Translations under genes and position numbers: made by a program | Part shown: positions 10,321 through 22,336 of the stretch, in pieces | How the letters are laid out: the number at the start of each line of letters is the position of its first letter | How positions within the stretch are numbered: the first letter of the stretch is position 1 | Notes under the pieces: model-generated | Databases searched by the model: none | What the model was told of the DNA's origin: nothing | What the model saw: the letters and a program-made list of their open reading frames with translations, nothing else | Assembly: GCA_025594325.1 (NCBI GenBank) | Contig: JANHCV010000015.1 | Span: 248,001-312,000, forward strand | Length of the DNA stretch: 64,000 bases | Direction of reading: 5' to 3' | DNA from: Blastocladiella emersonii ATCC 22665 | Taxonomy: Eukaryota > Blastocladiomycota > Blastocladiomycetes > Blastocladiales > Blastocladiaceae

Positions 10321-13300
10321 TCAAACCGACGCAGCCATCGCCGCCGCGATCCACTCCATATCCATCCCCGTCAGCGCACGGATCGCGTCTCGGTACTTTT
10401 CGAGCATCGCGCGCGCCATATCGCGCTGGCTGCGGTCGCCGCACCGGACGACGCCCGCGATCAGGGACGGCAGGATGTACGGGTCCCCGCCCGCAAGAAC
10501 CGCGCGGACATCGACGTGGACGTCCGCGTCGACGCCCGCCGCGACAACGGCCAGCGTCAGCTCGTCGTAGACGCGGTCGAGGTCCGCGAGCGGCACGATG
10601 CGCGGCGCGGGGAGGTCCGCGAACTCGGGGTCCGCCTCCGGGTTCGCGGGGCCGCGGAGCATAACGAACTGCGCAGCGGGGTTCGCGATCAGCCGCAGCG
10701 CATTGGCCGCCTGCCTGACGAGGACTTGGACGTCCGCGACCTCGGCGCCAGCGGCCGCCGCCGCGTCCGCCGCCATGTAGTAGCACCGCGCCGCGGTCCG
10801 GAAATCGGGCCCGCACTGGTGGTACATCGACCCCAACCGCTCGAGCCAGCGCGCGTGGTCGGCGTGGCTCGCGGGCTCGGCGGCCTTGGCGAGGAGCGCC
10901 GCCTCGATGTCGGCGATCGCGGGGCCGAACTCGAGCGTGCTGAAGTGCGCGTTGGTCAGGTGCGGCGCGAGGTGCGCAGCGGCGGCGCGGACGGCCGCGG
11001 GAGAGACCCCGGGGAGGGACTTGAGCTGCGCGACGGTCGCCGCGGCGGCGGGGACCTGGTGCGCGGCGAGCTGCGCGGCGAGGAGGCGCGACAGGACGCG
11101 GGCGGATTCCCCGACATCGCCCGCGGCGTGCGCGAGCTGGCGCGACAGGTGCGCGGCGGCCGCCGCGGCATGTGCGGGGGAGCGCTCGAGCGCCAAGGCC
11201 GCGGTATCGTGCAGGACGTACCACGGCGCGGACGCCACGGGCTCGGCGTCGCCGTGGAGCTCGCGCTCGAGTTCAGCCGCGCGCTGGAGGAGGTCGAGCC
11301 CGTGGTCGGACTCGGCGGGCGACTTGGCGGCGAGGACCGCGCTAAGGCCGTGGAGAAACGCGTGCTGCGGGGTCCCCTGTCGCGCGGCCGCGAGGAGCGC
11401 GGCGGTCGCGGACGCCGGGGCCGCGGCGACGAACTCGGCCTGCTGCGCATACGTCCAGTGGGTCGCGGCGCGCGCGGCGGCCGCGAGCTGGTCGGCGGCC
11501 CACCCCGTCACCTCCGCGGCCGGCGTGAGGACCGGGTCGAGGTTGAGCAGCGGGAGGACCTCGGGGACGACGAGGTCGGGCAAGGTGAAGAGCGGGCGGA
11601 GGCGCGCGACGAGTTCGGCGGGGTCGCACGGGACGACGCGCGAGAAGGCCGGGATCGCCGCCATCACGTGCACGACCGCGCGCGCGAGCGTCTGCGCCGC
11701 GCCCAGCAGGTCGTTGAGCAGCGGGCACAGGAGGTGCGGGACGGGGACGCCGTCAGCGGCAGAGCCCGATGCGGCGGCGGCGACGGCCGAGGTTTCGACG
11801 ATAAAGTTGAGGTGGTTCACGATCTCGCGGAAGTTGCGCGTGACGGCGTTGACGCGGTCGTTCTTGAGCGCGGCAAACTTGGCACACAGAGCGTTGAACG
11901 CCTCGGCCTCGTCGGCCTGGAGCAGCGCGATCCGCGCCTGAGCCCCCTCGCGGAGCGCGGCGAGGGCGGGCGCGTCGCCGCGCATCACGGCGTTGATCTG
12001 GGCCGCGGGGGCAACGGTCTCGCCGATGCGCTCGGCGAACCAGAACAGCTGGATAAAGTCCGGGTCGAGGTGCGGCAGGTACGCGGCGTGCGCGGCAAGG
12101 TCGCGGAACTCGGCGTTGTACGCAACCTCGAGCTCGGCGACCGTGTCCTCGAGCGGCGTCGACGCGCGCAGCAGGCCGAACCCGCCGCGCTTGATGATCC
12201 ACAGCATCGAGTGCGCGGGCGCGGGCTCGTAACCGGTGGTGATGCCGGGGACCTCGGTCTCGTCGTCGTCGTCCATGTCCACGTCGCCGTCGCGGTCAGC
12301 GGAAGCGACGGGCGAGCCGCCGCGCTTCTGCTCGACGCGCACGAACCGGACGCCGCGGAGGTACGCCGACACGAACTTGTGGACGAACATGGTGACGTGC
12401 GTGTGCGCGACGGCGGTCGACGTGACGACGGACCCGGCGCTGCTGCTGGACGCGTTGGTGGTGGACCGCGACGCGTCGATCGCGGAAACCTCGGGCCCCG
12501 CGTTGCCCAGCGCGAGCTGGCGCGCGTAGTCCTCAGCGACACCCTCGACGGTCAACGGGCTGGCGCCAGCGACGCCGAGGTGGTAGACGGGGACGTTGAA
12601 CTCGGCGCATAAGGCGCGGAGGGCGAGCTGGTGGAGGTCTGCGGCGGGCGCGTTGGCGGCGGCGAGGTCGCGGTCGACAGCGCGGTCGAGGTCCGCCGCG
12701 ACGGGCGACCAGACGGTTTCGCCGGACGTCCACGCGACGGTGACGGAGGCGGTGCGCGGGCCGGTGAAGAGGGCAGCGACGGTGGTGGGCGAGATCCAGC
12801 CGGCGTCGGCGAAGGCGAGCAGGCCGTCGCCCGCGTGCTTGTCGTCGGGGAGGCCCGACGAGGGGACGACCTGCAGGTCGCTCACGTGCGCGGTGTCGTT
12901 GAGGAGGAAAACGGACGCGACGGAGAAGGCCCCCGCGGTCGACCGGAACAGGATGCGGCCGGGCCCGACGTGCATCGAGGCGAGGTTGGTCGCGGCGAGC
13001 GCGCGCTCGACGACGAGTGTGTGTTCGACGAGGTGGTACAGGCGCAGCGACGAGTTGGACATGAGGACGCCGAGGTACGCCTGGTCGTCGACGGGGACGA
13101 TGGCCATGTCGACGGGTGCGGCGCGCGAGAAGAGCGACTTGACGAGGTGCGCGGCACCCGCGGCGCTCAGGAAAAAGTCGGGGTCGAGCGAGCGCACGAC
13201 GAAGGAGACTAGTCACAGTGCGTTAGCGCGTTTCGCAAACGGCTCTCAACTACCACAAGACGTACCCGATCCGCTCCACGAGTCCGACTCCTTGCGCGGC

Positions 13301-13974
13301 GTCCACTTCTCGTCGATGCGCATCACGGCAATCTCGTTGGTCTCGCTGGCCATGGTAAACACAGCGTCGCCGTGCGCGACGACGAGCCGGGGCCGGCGCG
13401 TCTTGATGTACCCGACGGACGTGCCGGCGACCTTGGCGTGCGGCGCGGGGAGCGCCTTGGCGACGCGGCGGCGGTACGGGTGCGCCGCCGCATCCCCCAG
13501 CACCTCGACGGGCGGGATCCGGATGCGGACCGACAGCAGGCGCGCGTCCCACGTCAGGAGCAGCACGTCCAGGACATCTCCCTTGTTGTCAGCCGCGGGC
13601 GTAGCGCGGACGAGGTGCACGCCCTGGAGGCCGTGGAGGTGGACGGCGATCCGGCGGGTCGCGCTGGGCCGGGCGGCGGCGACGACGAGGTGCAGGCGCG
13701 CGCCCGGGACCGACGCGGTGCGGGCGGACCACGGCAGCGCCGCCTCGCCCCACTGCTCGAGGTACCAGTGGACCGGGTGGTCGCGCAGGAAGAAGACGCC
13801 GGCGGGGACGCCGCGCCAGTCGGCGGGCAGCGGCGGCGCGGGCTCGGCGGCGGCGGCCGCGGATGAGGAAGCGGCGGCGGGCCCGTAGACGTCAACGGGC
13901 GTGTACACGAGGTGGTGCTCCCAGCCGAGGAGCACCGTCGTCTCGCGGGCCGCGGGGGCGGCGGGGGCGGCCAT
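10321..13974 (-). CDS. Large beta-propeller / alpha-solenoid scaffold, nucleoporin-like (Nup133/Nup155 class?)
   Basis: Two exons (13974-13266 and 13208-10321; intron 57 nt, GTACG...CTAG) make 1198 residues. The first ~450 residues look like a beta-propeller (alternating hydrophobic strands, MAIVPVDDQAYLGVL, SLRLYHLVEHTLVVERAL). The remaining ~700 are Ala-rich helices with short TPR-like stretches (LGSMYHQCGPDFRTAARCYYMAADA). This architecture and length fit a Y-complex or inner-ring nucleoporin such as Nup133 or Nup155. I cannot exclude another coat-type scaffold. An acidic loop (DGDVDMDDDDETE) falls in the propeller part. Confidence 0.45.
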
Positions 13975-14234
13975 TCTGACGAGGTGATCGCAGGGGGAAT
14001 ACGTTGCAGCAAGTGGGTGCCCGGGCGTGCTGGCGAGAGCGGCCGGTAGGGAGGGGCAGAAAGGGACGGGGAGATGAGCGCGAACGGCGCGACGGAGTCC
14101 GCGGTCGCAGCTGCCGCCGTCCAGAAATCAGTCGGGCTCACCTGACGCATCCGCGTAGCATCTCGTATGTATATGATGGAGTGTATAGGATACTGGCAGT
14201 GGAAAACAAATAGTAGCGACAAAACTGGGCGGGG

Positions 14235-15491
14235 CTATTCTGGCTTGGCAGCCTTGGCGGCCTCCTTGTCGGCCTCGGCGCGGACGCGCGCGGCGAAGGC
14301 GTCGTTAGCGCCCTCGCGGTTGCGGGCCACCTCGATGAGGTAGAACTGGCCCATGGACACGATGACCATGTTGTCGTCCTGGTACACGTCCCGGGCGCGG
14401 ACGCGGATCAGCGTCGACGCGGAGGCGCTGCTGGCGCCGGCACCCGCCGCGCTCTTGGCCGCGGCCTTGGGCAGCCACGCCGCGACCGTGTGGATCGTGT
14501 CGATCCACTTGGCCTGCTCGACGGGGTCGAGGAGCGCGACCGGGTCGAGCTCGGTGACGTCGTAGTCGGGGAACGCGGCGCGGAAGGCGCCGTGGACCGC
14601 CGCGTCGTCGCGCGTCAGCCGCACCGCGTCGGCGCCGTGCCGCGTCATGCGCGTCGAGTACTCCTCGGCGTGCTTGATGGCGCGCTTGGCCCACTCGATG
14701 CGGTCCGCCGGGATCGTCTGGTACATCTTGGCCTCGGCCAGCGCCTCGAGGTCCGGGTCCACCTCGGGCGAGTCCGACACGGGCTTCTTGCCCTTCTTCT
14801 TCTTCTTGTTGGTCTTCTTGGCGGCGGCGGCGGGGGTCGCGGCGTCGTCGGTCTCGGCCTCGACGGACGGTACTGGGACAGCGGCCGCTTCCCGTGGTGG
14901 CTCCGCGTCCTTCTCGCTGTTCACCTGGACAGCAGCCGCAGCAGACTTGGCCTCGGGCGCCGGAGACACGGCGCGCGGCGCTGCGGGCGCAGCATCGACG
15001 GCAGCCGGTGCCCTCGGGACTGCCTTCTTGGACGGAGCGTGGGAATTGGACGAAGCAGGAGCAGCAGACGACTTGCCCATGGCCTTGCTCTTCGACTTGC
15101 CGTTAGCCGACGTCGGGGACCCACCGGGCGGCGACGGCGTGGGCGAGGACCCGCCGGGCGGCGACGGCGCCTTGACCGCGTCCGCGTACGAGAACCCGTT
15201 GGCCGACGAGGGCGACACGAGTGCGGGCTCGGTGGGCGTCTCGGGGCGGTTCTCAGCGGACGCCGTCTCGGCCGATGGCGACACGGCGGCGGGCTCCTCG
15301 GTGGCGACGATGGTGGCGGCCACGGCCTTGTGCAGGGTCTGCGTCGCCTGCGTCTTCATGCGCATCTCGGGCTCCGCGACAAGCTGCTGCTCCTCCTTCT
15401 TGAGCTGCTGGGCGGCCTTCTTGGCCGACGGCGTGGCGCCCGGGAACGGCGCGGGTTGCCGGCGCGCGTTGGCCGAGCGTGGGGGCGCCAT
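14235..15491 (-). CDS. PBDC1: PBDC1/Chp1-type chaperone (Polysacc_synt_4 domain)
   Basis: An unspliced 418-residue protein. The conserved domain occupies about residues 250-400: AEAKMYQTIP, IEWAKRAIKHAEEYSTRM, VRLTRDDAAVHGAFRAAFPDYD, then AKWI and a C-terminal strand region. These match the PBDC1 family (yeast Ypl225w), known as a dedicated chaperone for nascent eEF1A. The first ~240 residues are an unusual low-complexity extension (Pro/Ser/Ala, a NKKKKKGKK basic patch) not found in the short yeast protein. The start at 15491 (MAPPRSANARR) is preferred because the frame upstream is only GC-rich filler. Confidence 0.6.
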   Translation of the reverse strand: MAPPRSANARRQPAPFPGATPSAKKAAQQLKKEEQQLVAEPEMRMKTQATQTLHKAVAATIVATEEPAAVSPSAETASAENRPETPTEPALVSPSSANGFSYADAVKAPSPPGGSSPTPSPPGGSPTSANGKSKSKAMGKSSAAPASSNSHAPSKKAVPRAPAAVDAAPAAPRAVSPAPEAKSAAAAVQVNSEKDAEPPREAAAVPVPSVEAETDDAATPAAAAKKTNKKKKKGKKPVSDSPEVDPDLEALAEAKMYQTIPADRIEWAKRAIKHAEEYSTRMTRHGADAVRLTRDDAAVHGAFRAAFPDYDVTELDPVALLDPVEQAKWIDTIHTVAAWLPKAAAKSAAGAGASSASASTLIRVRARDVYQDDNMVIVSMGQFYLIEVARNREGANDAFAARVRAEADKEAAKAAKPE

Positions 15492-15847
15492 GCTGCTGCG
15501 AGAGTGGTAGTCGTGGGATACAGTCGATGATCCGTCCGTCCGGCGGGCGTAGTAGGGTTGATGCGTGGGCTCCGTAGTGTAGCTTGCCTGGTTGTGGTGG
15601 CGAAGGGAGGGGAGAGGGAGAGCGAGTGCGGCGTAGGGTGGGCGAGCAAGGGCGCCTCGCGTGCGCGCCGCCGCCGCCGCCGCCGCTGCAGCGACGCCCA
15701 CGGCCATGAAGCGTGCGCATGTGACCGCCGCCCATGCGCTTTGCGCCACACTTGCGTGCGCGCTTGCCTGCTCGCTTCCGCTCTCCCGCGCGCTTGGCGT
15801 GCGCCGATCGAGTGACGTTGCAAGCACAAACCCGTGTCTATTCATCA
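15492..15847. other. Intergenic spacer / promoter of the PBDC1-like gene
   Basis: No gene seen. A (GCC)n-type tract lies at 15661-15695. A TTTGCGCCACAC word at 15740-15751 resembles the recurring GTGTGGCGCAA element found upstream of other genes. Confidence 0.45.
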
Positions 15848-17621
15848 TCATTCACTGTCCAGCTCGTCGACCTCCTCGGGCTCAAAGGCCTCGTCGCTAC
15901 CGCCTTCACTCTCGCTGTCGGTGATTACTACCGCGTGCCGGCTCCGGATCGCCTTGGGCCGCGGCGGGGCCTCCAGTGGACGAAGCGGTGCAGCTTGTTG
16001 TGTTGGTGCCGGTGCCGGTGCCGGTGCCGGTGCCGGTGCCGGTGGAGTCGGGGGACTGGGCGGCGACGGGGCCCTCGACGGCGACGGGATCGGTGCTGGT
16101 GTCGCTGGAGCTGGAGCAGGTGTCCGCCGCCGCCGTGGCGGGACGACGGATGCCGCTGCGGCTGCCGCTGCTGCTGCTGCGGCCGCTGCTGCCGTGGCCC
16201 TGCGCCGCGAGCTCACTGCTGCAGGTGCCGCGGGTGCCGCGGGTGCCGGAGCCCTGCGCCGCGACTTGGGCACGACCGCCGCGTGTTCTGGCTCCGCTTC
16301 CGCCTCCGCGTCGGCGCGGCGGCGGAGATCGAGCGGCTCGACGTTCGGGTGGTCGGCGGGCAGCGCCTCGAAGACGGGTTCCTTGCACAAAAAGGGCACG
16401 ACGGGCGCCTGGGTGACGGCGGGGTCGAGCTTGTCGATGAACCTTAGCGGCTCGCTGCACCGCTTGCACTTGGCGGTGCGCTTGTCCTCGTCGTCGTCGG
16501 GTTTCGCGGCCTTGGCTTTCGAGAGCGCGCGCATGTCGGCGATCTTGTAGCAGTGGCCGCAGTACGCGAGCCGTTGCCTGGACGTCGCACGTGTGGGTTA
16601 GGAGAGGCGTCCGTGGATGAGCGAGGCGACGCGCGACGTACCGCAGCGAGCGGCGGCACATATAGCACATGTGGATCCGCACGTAGCCGCCGACCGAGTC
16701 GAGGTACATGAACACGGGCAGCGTGCCGTCCAGCGTGCTCGTCGACACGCGCCGGCAGCACACGCACCACCGCGGGTTGCGCGACAGCTCGACCACGGCT
16801 ATTCAGGGGTACCGCGTCAGTCATTCGTCTCGGAGACCGCGATGAGAGGGTGCACGTACGCCGATCCTCGACAATCGGCCGCGCAGCAGGGAACCCGCGT
16901 GGGGACCGGTCGCCGCGCCGCGGCTTCTTTGCCGCCGCCTCCTTCCTGGCACTCGCCTCCGCCTCCTCCTCGGCGGCACGCTTCCTGGCACTCCTGCGCG
17001 GACCAGCGGCAGGAGCAGCAGGAGCAAGAACCGCATCCACCTCCTTTTCACCCTCGCCCGCATCTGACTCGTCCCCGGCCTCCGCCGCGCGCGCGAGCGC
17101 AATCTTCTGGCGTCGGTTGCGGCGCAGCGACTGCCGCTTGCGGACGAGCGCGTCGGGCGCCTCGGTGCGCCGCGTGCCGAGCTCCTCGCGGAGCGCCGCC
17201 ATCTCGGCCTCGACCGTCATGAACTCGGGGTCGGCGTCCGAATCGGTCGCGGGCGCGAGCGGCGGGGTAGGCGGGAGTGGGACTCGTGTGGGTGGGGTGG
17301 CGGTGGTGTGGCGGTCGAGGCACGCTTGCGCGAGGAGTCCTAGCGACGGCACCGAGGGTCAGGAGGAGGCAGGGGCGGGTGGGCACGGGAGAGAGGTTGC
17401 ATACCGACGCATACGAGCGCACTGGCATCGAGCCGGCGGAACGCTTCGGGGGCGCACACGCGCGTCGAGAGCAGGTTGATGGACGCGAGCAGACCCTCGG
17501 TCGGCCACACGGCCGCGTCGTCCGACTCGCCTTCGCTTTCGCTCTCGCTCTCGCTCTGGCTGGGGCTGGACTCGTCGGAGGAGCTCTTTGCTTCAGGTTG
17601 CATGCGGTTACGTCGCTTCAT
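15848..17621 (-). CDS. Acidic, Ala/Pro-rich protein with two Cys4 zinc-ribbon-like pairs
   Basis: Four exons (17621-17405, 17339-16860, 16798-16642, 16577-15848) give 527 residues in frame. The N-terminus is Ser/Glu rich (SQSESESESEGESDD). A basic coiled segment follows (RKRQSLRRNRRQKIALARAAEA). Two CxxC pairs (CVCC...CYMC, about residues 245-275) and two more (CGHC...CKRC, about 290-325) could each bind zinc. The rest is disordered: poly-Ala, an APAP hexanucleotide repeat (16003-16052) and an acidic tail. Acidic ends plus zinc pairs suggest a nuclear, chromatin- or transcription-linked protein, but I do not recognise the family. Confidence 0.6.
16003..16052. repeat. GGTGCC hexanucleotide microsatellite
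   Basis: About seven perfect GGTGCC/GGTGCCG units lie in the last exon of the zinc-ribbon gene, coding an Ala-Pro repeat on the minus strand. Length variation here would stay in frame. Confidence 0.8.
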
Positions 17622-17767
17622 GGTTGCGTGTTTGTGAAGGGCTCGAGTGAAGGCAGCGGTGGGACGAAGATCCGACCGACCGAGCGAACGGAACGCTCAC
17701 CTGATGTCTCGCGTCTCACAGACGCGTCCGCTTCCTCCTCTCTCGTGTACATTACTCCACCCCATCA

Positions 17768-19709
17768 TCACCTGCCGCTCCCACCACTCCGCTTCGCCGC
17801 CGCCGTCGGCCGGCGTCTCCGCCACTCCTTCCCCCCGGTCTTCTTATCGAGCTCATCCTCGAGGTACGCCATGAGCGTGGCGCGGCCCGCGAGCGCAATG
17901 TTGATGGGCGGCGACTGGAACGGGTTGTCGGCGATCTCGAACACCGACAGGTCCGTGAGCAGGCACAGCTCGGGCGGGAGCGTCGACAGCTGGTTGTGCG
18001 CGACGTCGAGCTTGGACAGGTTCTGGAACTCGCCGATCGAGGATGGAAGGGTTGTGAGCGAGTTGTTGCGGCATTCGAGGGTTGTCAGGCGGACCATTTT
18101 GCTACACCCAGGAGAGTGTTAGGTTGGAGAGGTGTGAAAGTGGGAGTGGCGCGTACCCGATGGACCCGGGCAACTCGCGCAGCTTGTTGTGGTTGAGCAG
18201 CAGCTTCTCGAGGTACACGAGCGCGCCGACGCCCTCGGGCAGCTCCTTGAGCATGTTGGTGGACAGATCGAGTTCCGTCAGCGACACGAGCTGGGTGATC
18301 TCGGCCGGGAGCACTTCGATGTTGTTCTCGCTACACGGCTCGAGATTAGTTCATCGCCCTAGCTACTGCGCCCAAAAACCGTACCTGACGACGAGTTTGG
18401 AGATGAGCCGCCAGTTGACAATCGACCCGGGGAAGCTCGACGAGTACAGCTGGTTCTGGCGCAGGTCGAGGTGGACCAGCGCTGCAGAGTACCCGAGCGA
18501 CTCGGGGATCCCGCGGATCGAGCACCCGCTCGCGTCGATGCGCTCGAGCTTGGCCAGCGCGCCAATGTTTTCTACACACACGCCCAGAGTCAGAAACCGT
18601 TCCGTCACTCGACACCCGTGAAACGTACCGGTCAGCGACTCGATCTGCGAGTTATCCTTCATCCCGAGCTCGCGCAGCTCGGCCCACTGCTCAATGTAGA
18701 TGGGCAGGCCCTCCATCTTGGTGTTGCGGAAGTTGACGACCTGCAGCTCAGTGAGCGCCGCGAGCGAGTCGGGCCACCCGTTCAGCTCGCGGTTGTCCTC
18801 GATGTCGAGCACCTTGAGCTTGTGCAGGTTGCCCACTGTGCACGACGCGAGGTGAGGGTCTGGTACTGCAGGAAAGAGGCGTGAGACGTACGACTCGGCG
18901 ACAGCGAACGCAGGCGGTTGAACCCGAGGTACAGCTCGTTGAGGCACGCGAGGTTGCCGAGCGAGTCGGGCGTGATGGAGAGCAGGTTGCCGTTGATCCG
19001 GAGTATCTATACACACGCTCGCGTCAGAGCGATTCCACTCATACTGCAAGCCGCCACGTACCCGCAGCTCGTGCAGCCGGCCTATGTCGGCCTGCAGGAC
19101 CTTGATCTTGTTCTCGCTGAGGCCAAGCGTTTGCAGGTTCGCGAGGAGGAACAGCACGTCGGGCGCGGCCTGGAACTCGTTGTGCGACAGGTTCAGGTGC
19201 ACCAGGCGTTGCAGGTCGCCGAGTTCCTTGGGTATCTCTCTACCGTTTCGAGTGTGTGAGTGGGGGAGGATTGCAGGGATACCGAGAAGCGTACTCGAGC
19301 TGGTTGTGACTGAGATCCAGGCTCTCGAGGTTGACGAGCTTGGAGATCATGGGCGAGATCGGGGTGAAGAAGAGGCGGTTGTGCGAGAGGTCGAGCGACA
19401 TGAGCTGCAGCACCTCGCACAGGTCGATGGGGAACGCGTTGAACACATTTCGGCTCAGGTTGAGCGACACGAGCAAGGGGAGTTCGGCTAGTCGCGCGCG
19501 CGTCAGTCGTTGCCTCCACGCGGGCGCCGTAGCAAAAGCGTACTGATGCACTTGGTCAGGTCCGACAGCTTGTTCTCGCTGAGGTCGAGCTCCTCGCACT
19601 TGGTGAGCTTCCTGAGCTGCTTGGGCAGCTGCGCCAGGTTGTGCTTGGACAGGTCGACGCGCGGCTGCTTGCGCGCCTTGTCGAGCTCCTTTTCGAGTAC
19701 ATTGCCCAT
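17768..19709 (-). CDS. Leucine-rich-repeat protein with N-myristoylation signal, eight exons
   Basis: Eight exons (19709-19544, 19487-19295, 19239-19062, 19006-18892, 18835-18629, 18571-18385, 18330-18157, 18101-17768) joined by seven introns of 54-57 nt give 517 residues in one frame. It starts MGNVLEKEL, a good N-myristoylation context (Gly2), suggesting membrane attachment. Nearly the whole protein is leucine-rich repeats of about 23 residues (LVSLNLSRNVFNAFP, LESLDLSHNQLE, LTELDLSTNMLKELP), like the Shoc2/RSU1/plant-PIRL type LRRs. The C-terminus is basic. Introns interrupt repeats at different phases. Probable role: a membrane-anchored protein-interaction scaffold, possibly in Ras-like signalling (inferred from LRR type only). 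Confidence 0.8.
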
Positions 19710-20006
19710 GGTTGCGGCTTACATGCGAGTCCGTTGCTGGGAGGAAGACGAGCTGATGCGCGTTGCAACGCGACGTGACGAAGAACGAGAGACAGAACGT
19801 GACCGCGTCGAGCACCTGCCACTCCCGTCGGCGATGCGAGGCAGGGCCGAAATCTCTTCGAGCGTGGCCTCGCGCTAGCCGACCTCTCACTACTACTGCA
19901 TCCCGGGGAGGACGGGGCGGCATCACACTATCTGCAACGCATCGACGCTGTTATATATACCACGCCTCCCGCCCGAGGTTGCTGTCTACCCGCCACACCC
20001 GCCACC

Positions 20007-20586
20007 ATGTCATCCAGTCGAGTTCGGTTCTGCCCCGAATGGTAACGGCCCGCTCTCAGTCGTCGTCGCTGCTGTTGGTGGGACGCCGTCGCCGTCGCTG
20101 TGGTCGGCGAGCGATGGGGTGTCCTGTGACGTGAGCTGTTGTAAGGACGGGCACTGACGCGGTGCTGTGTGCGCGCCCCTCCTCCAGCCTCAACCTGCTG
20201 TACGCGCGCGAGGACCGCCACGAGGGCCGGCTGCTGTACGGGTGCCGGCGGTGCGGGCACCAGGAGGAGGCCATGGACATGGTCGTGTACCGCCACGAGA
20301 TTGCCATCTCGGACGCGTACGTCGCCACGGTTATCACATTCCCCCTCCGCTCCCTCATCCTCGACGCGCCTGTGTGTGTAGCGGTGAGACGTCGCGCGCG
20401 CGCGATCTCGTCACCGACTCGACGCTGCCTAAGGCCAAGCTCCCGTGCCCGAGCTGCGGGTGGCGCGAGTGCGTCTACTTCCAGTCGCGGTCGCAGCACA
20501 AGGACGCCAAGATGACCCTCTTCTACGTGTGCTGCAAGACCGACTGCTTGCACAAGTGGAGCTCGGTCGAGGCCAAGCGGAAATGA
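20007..20586 (+). CDS. RPB9: RNA polymerase II subunit RPB9
   Basis: Three exons (20007-20041, 20188-20316, 20382-20586) encode 122 residues, the same length as yeast Rpb9. The N-terminal zinc ribbon is RFCPEC...CRRC, with the first Cys pair completed across intron 1. The inter-domain YRHEI segment is present. The C-terminal TFIIS-like ribbon is CPSCGWRECVYFQSRSQHKD...FYVCC..C. In RNA polymerase II this subunit sits at the jaw and supports start-site choice and fidelity. The first intron is long for this genome (about 146 nt) and starts GTAACG rather than GTACG. Confidence 0.92.
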
Positions 20587-20852
20587 GTTCGGGATGGTCG
20601 CGGTCGCGGCGGCGACGACGAGTCGCCCGCGAGATAAGCTGGAATAGGATTCTCGTGTACCCTTGTGTACTATCGCCCCCTCCCTCCTTCATGCGCGATA
20701 GAGAGCGAGAGTCATGTCCCTGTGATACTGCGGCTTGGTCGACGTCAACACGGCCGCCGCTTCAGCCGCCGCTCCCCCATGGCGCGGCCCTCGCTCCCCG
20801 CGATGGAACTCGACTCTCCATGTAACTTGATGCACCCTTGCACCCTCTGCCC

Positions 20853-22230
20853 ATGGCGTCCATAGGCACCTCCATCTTTGCCGCGACGCGCGCCGTGCTC
20901 AAGGTCGCCCTGGCCTGCGGTAAGCTCCCCCTTCCCTCGTCGCGACACGCGCTCACACCCTGACCACCACCTTCACGCGGACACAGGTACCGGCGCCCTC
21001 GCCTTCAAGTCGGGCATGTTCGACGCGCCGTCGATGAAAGTCATGTCGGGGCTATACGTGCGGCTGCTGATCCCGTGCCTCATGTTCGCGAAATCGGCCG
21101 TGGCCATCACCCCCGCGAACGTGCCGTACCTCGTGCACCTCGTCGCCTTCTCGGTCGGCTACCTTGCGCTCGGCCACGTCGTCGGCGCCGTGCTCGTGTG
21201 GTGGCTGCGCGATTCCCTGCCGCGCCATTTCCGGCGGACTTTGATCCCCGTCGCCGCGTTCGGGAACCACGGTGACTTGATCCTGTCGATCCTGTACACG
21301 GTCGGCGACTCTCCGCCGTTCCGGAAGGGCGACGCGGCGCTCGGGGTCGCGCTCGTGGCCGTGTTCCTCACCGCGTTCAACGTCATCTTCTTCTCGTCGG
21401 GCGTCGGACACTTCCAGGCCGACGTCGCGCATCTGGAAGTGGAGGAGGCCGTCGAGCTGAGTCTCCGCGCGGCGACGCCGGTGCCCGAGGAGGACGAGGA
21501 GGACGTGAAGCGGCCCGCGTCGCGTAGCCGTGACGACGCGGCTGGCCCGTCTTCGTCGGCTGCCGAGTCCACGATCCCGCTCGTCCCGCTCGACGAATCC
21601 GCGGCATCACCACCACCGCTGCGACCTCACTCGCTGCCCCGCCGCATCGCCGCCTCGCTCTCCGCGTTCTTCCGCCGTGCGACGCAGCACCCCGCGATCG
21701 CGTCACTCATGAACCTGCCGAACCTCGGGCTATTCCTGGGCCTGTTCGTTGCGCTGGTACCCGGCGTCGGTCCGCTCGTCGCGGGCTCGAAATCCGCACC
21801 GCTCTCCTTCCTGTACGACGCGGCCGACTTTTTGGGGTCCGCGGCGGTCCCGCTCAGCATGACCATTTTCGGCGCGTCGCTAACGACGCTCGAGACGGAC
21901 GCGGCCGCGTGGCGCGAGTTCCCCGGGATCCTGCGCGCGCTCGTCGCGGTGCTCGTGTTCCGGCTCGTGCTGATGCCCGTGGCCGGGGTCGCGGCGGTCG
22001 AGGCGGCGGTCAGGGGTGGGTGGATTCCGCGCGACCAAAAGATGCTCAGGTTTATCCTCATGATCGAGGCGTGTGTGCCCACGGCGCAGCTGTGCCTCAT
22101 CATGACCAAGTTCTACCACCCGCGCGGGGAGGCGAAGGAGGTGGCGGCTGTCATGCTCGCGCAGTATGCCGCGTGCTTTGTGACGTTGACGGCGAGTTTG
22201 AGCTTTATTCTCAACCTGCTCAGCGACTAG
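20853..22230 (+). CDS. PIN-like (auxin-efflux-carrier family) membrane transporter
   Basis: Two exons (20853-20919, 20987-22230) code 436 residues. The first exon supplies the first helix (MASIGTSIFAATRAVLKVALACG). Hydrophobic segments form two bundles, an N-terminal set of about five and a C-terminal set of about four or five. They are separated by a charged cytosolic loop at about residues 190-280 (EEDEEDVKRPASRSRDD). Family signatures include LLIPCLMFAKSA, FGNHGDLILSILYTV, AVPLSMTIFGASL and ACVPTAQLCLIM. Fungal members (Ecm3/PILS-like) are ER or plasma-membrane transporters of uncertain substrate. Confidence 0.8.
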
Positions 22231-22336
22231 GCGTTTTGGACTCTTGAATATATCAATACCGCGTGATGGGATGGGATGGTGATACTCGTGCATTCTCAGC
22301 GCAACAGCTCAACTCTCAGGCAACGACCGCGCGCGC

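Noticed and set aside
10516-12612. 698-codon plus-strand open frame opposite the nucleoporin-like gene
   Set aside because: Arg/Gly/Val-rich mirror of a GC-rich coding strand; the minus-strand frame splices cleanly to a second exon.
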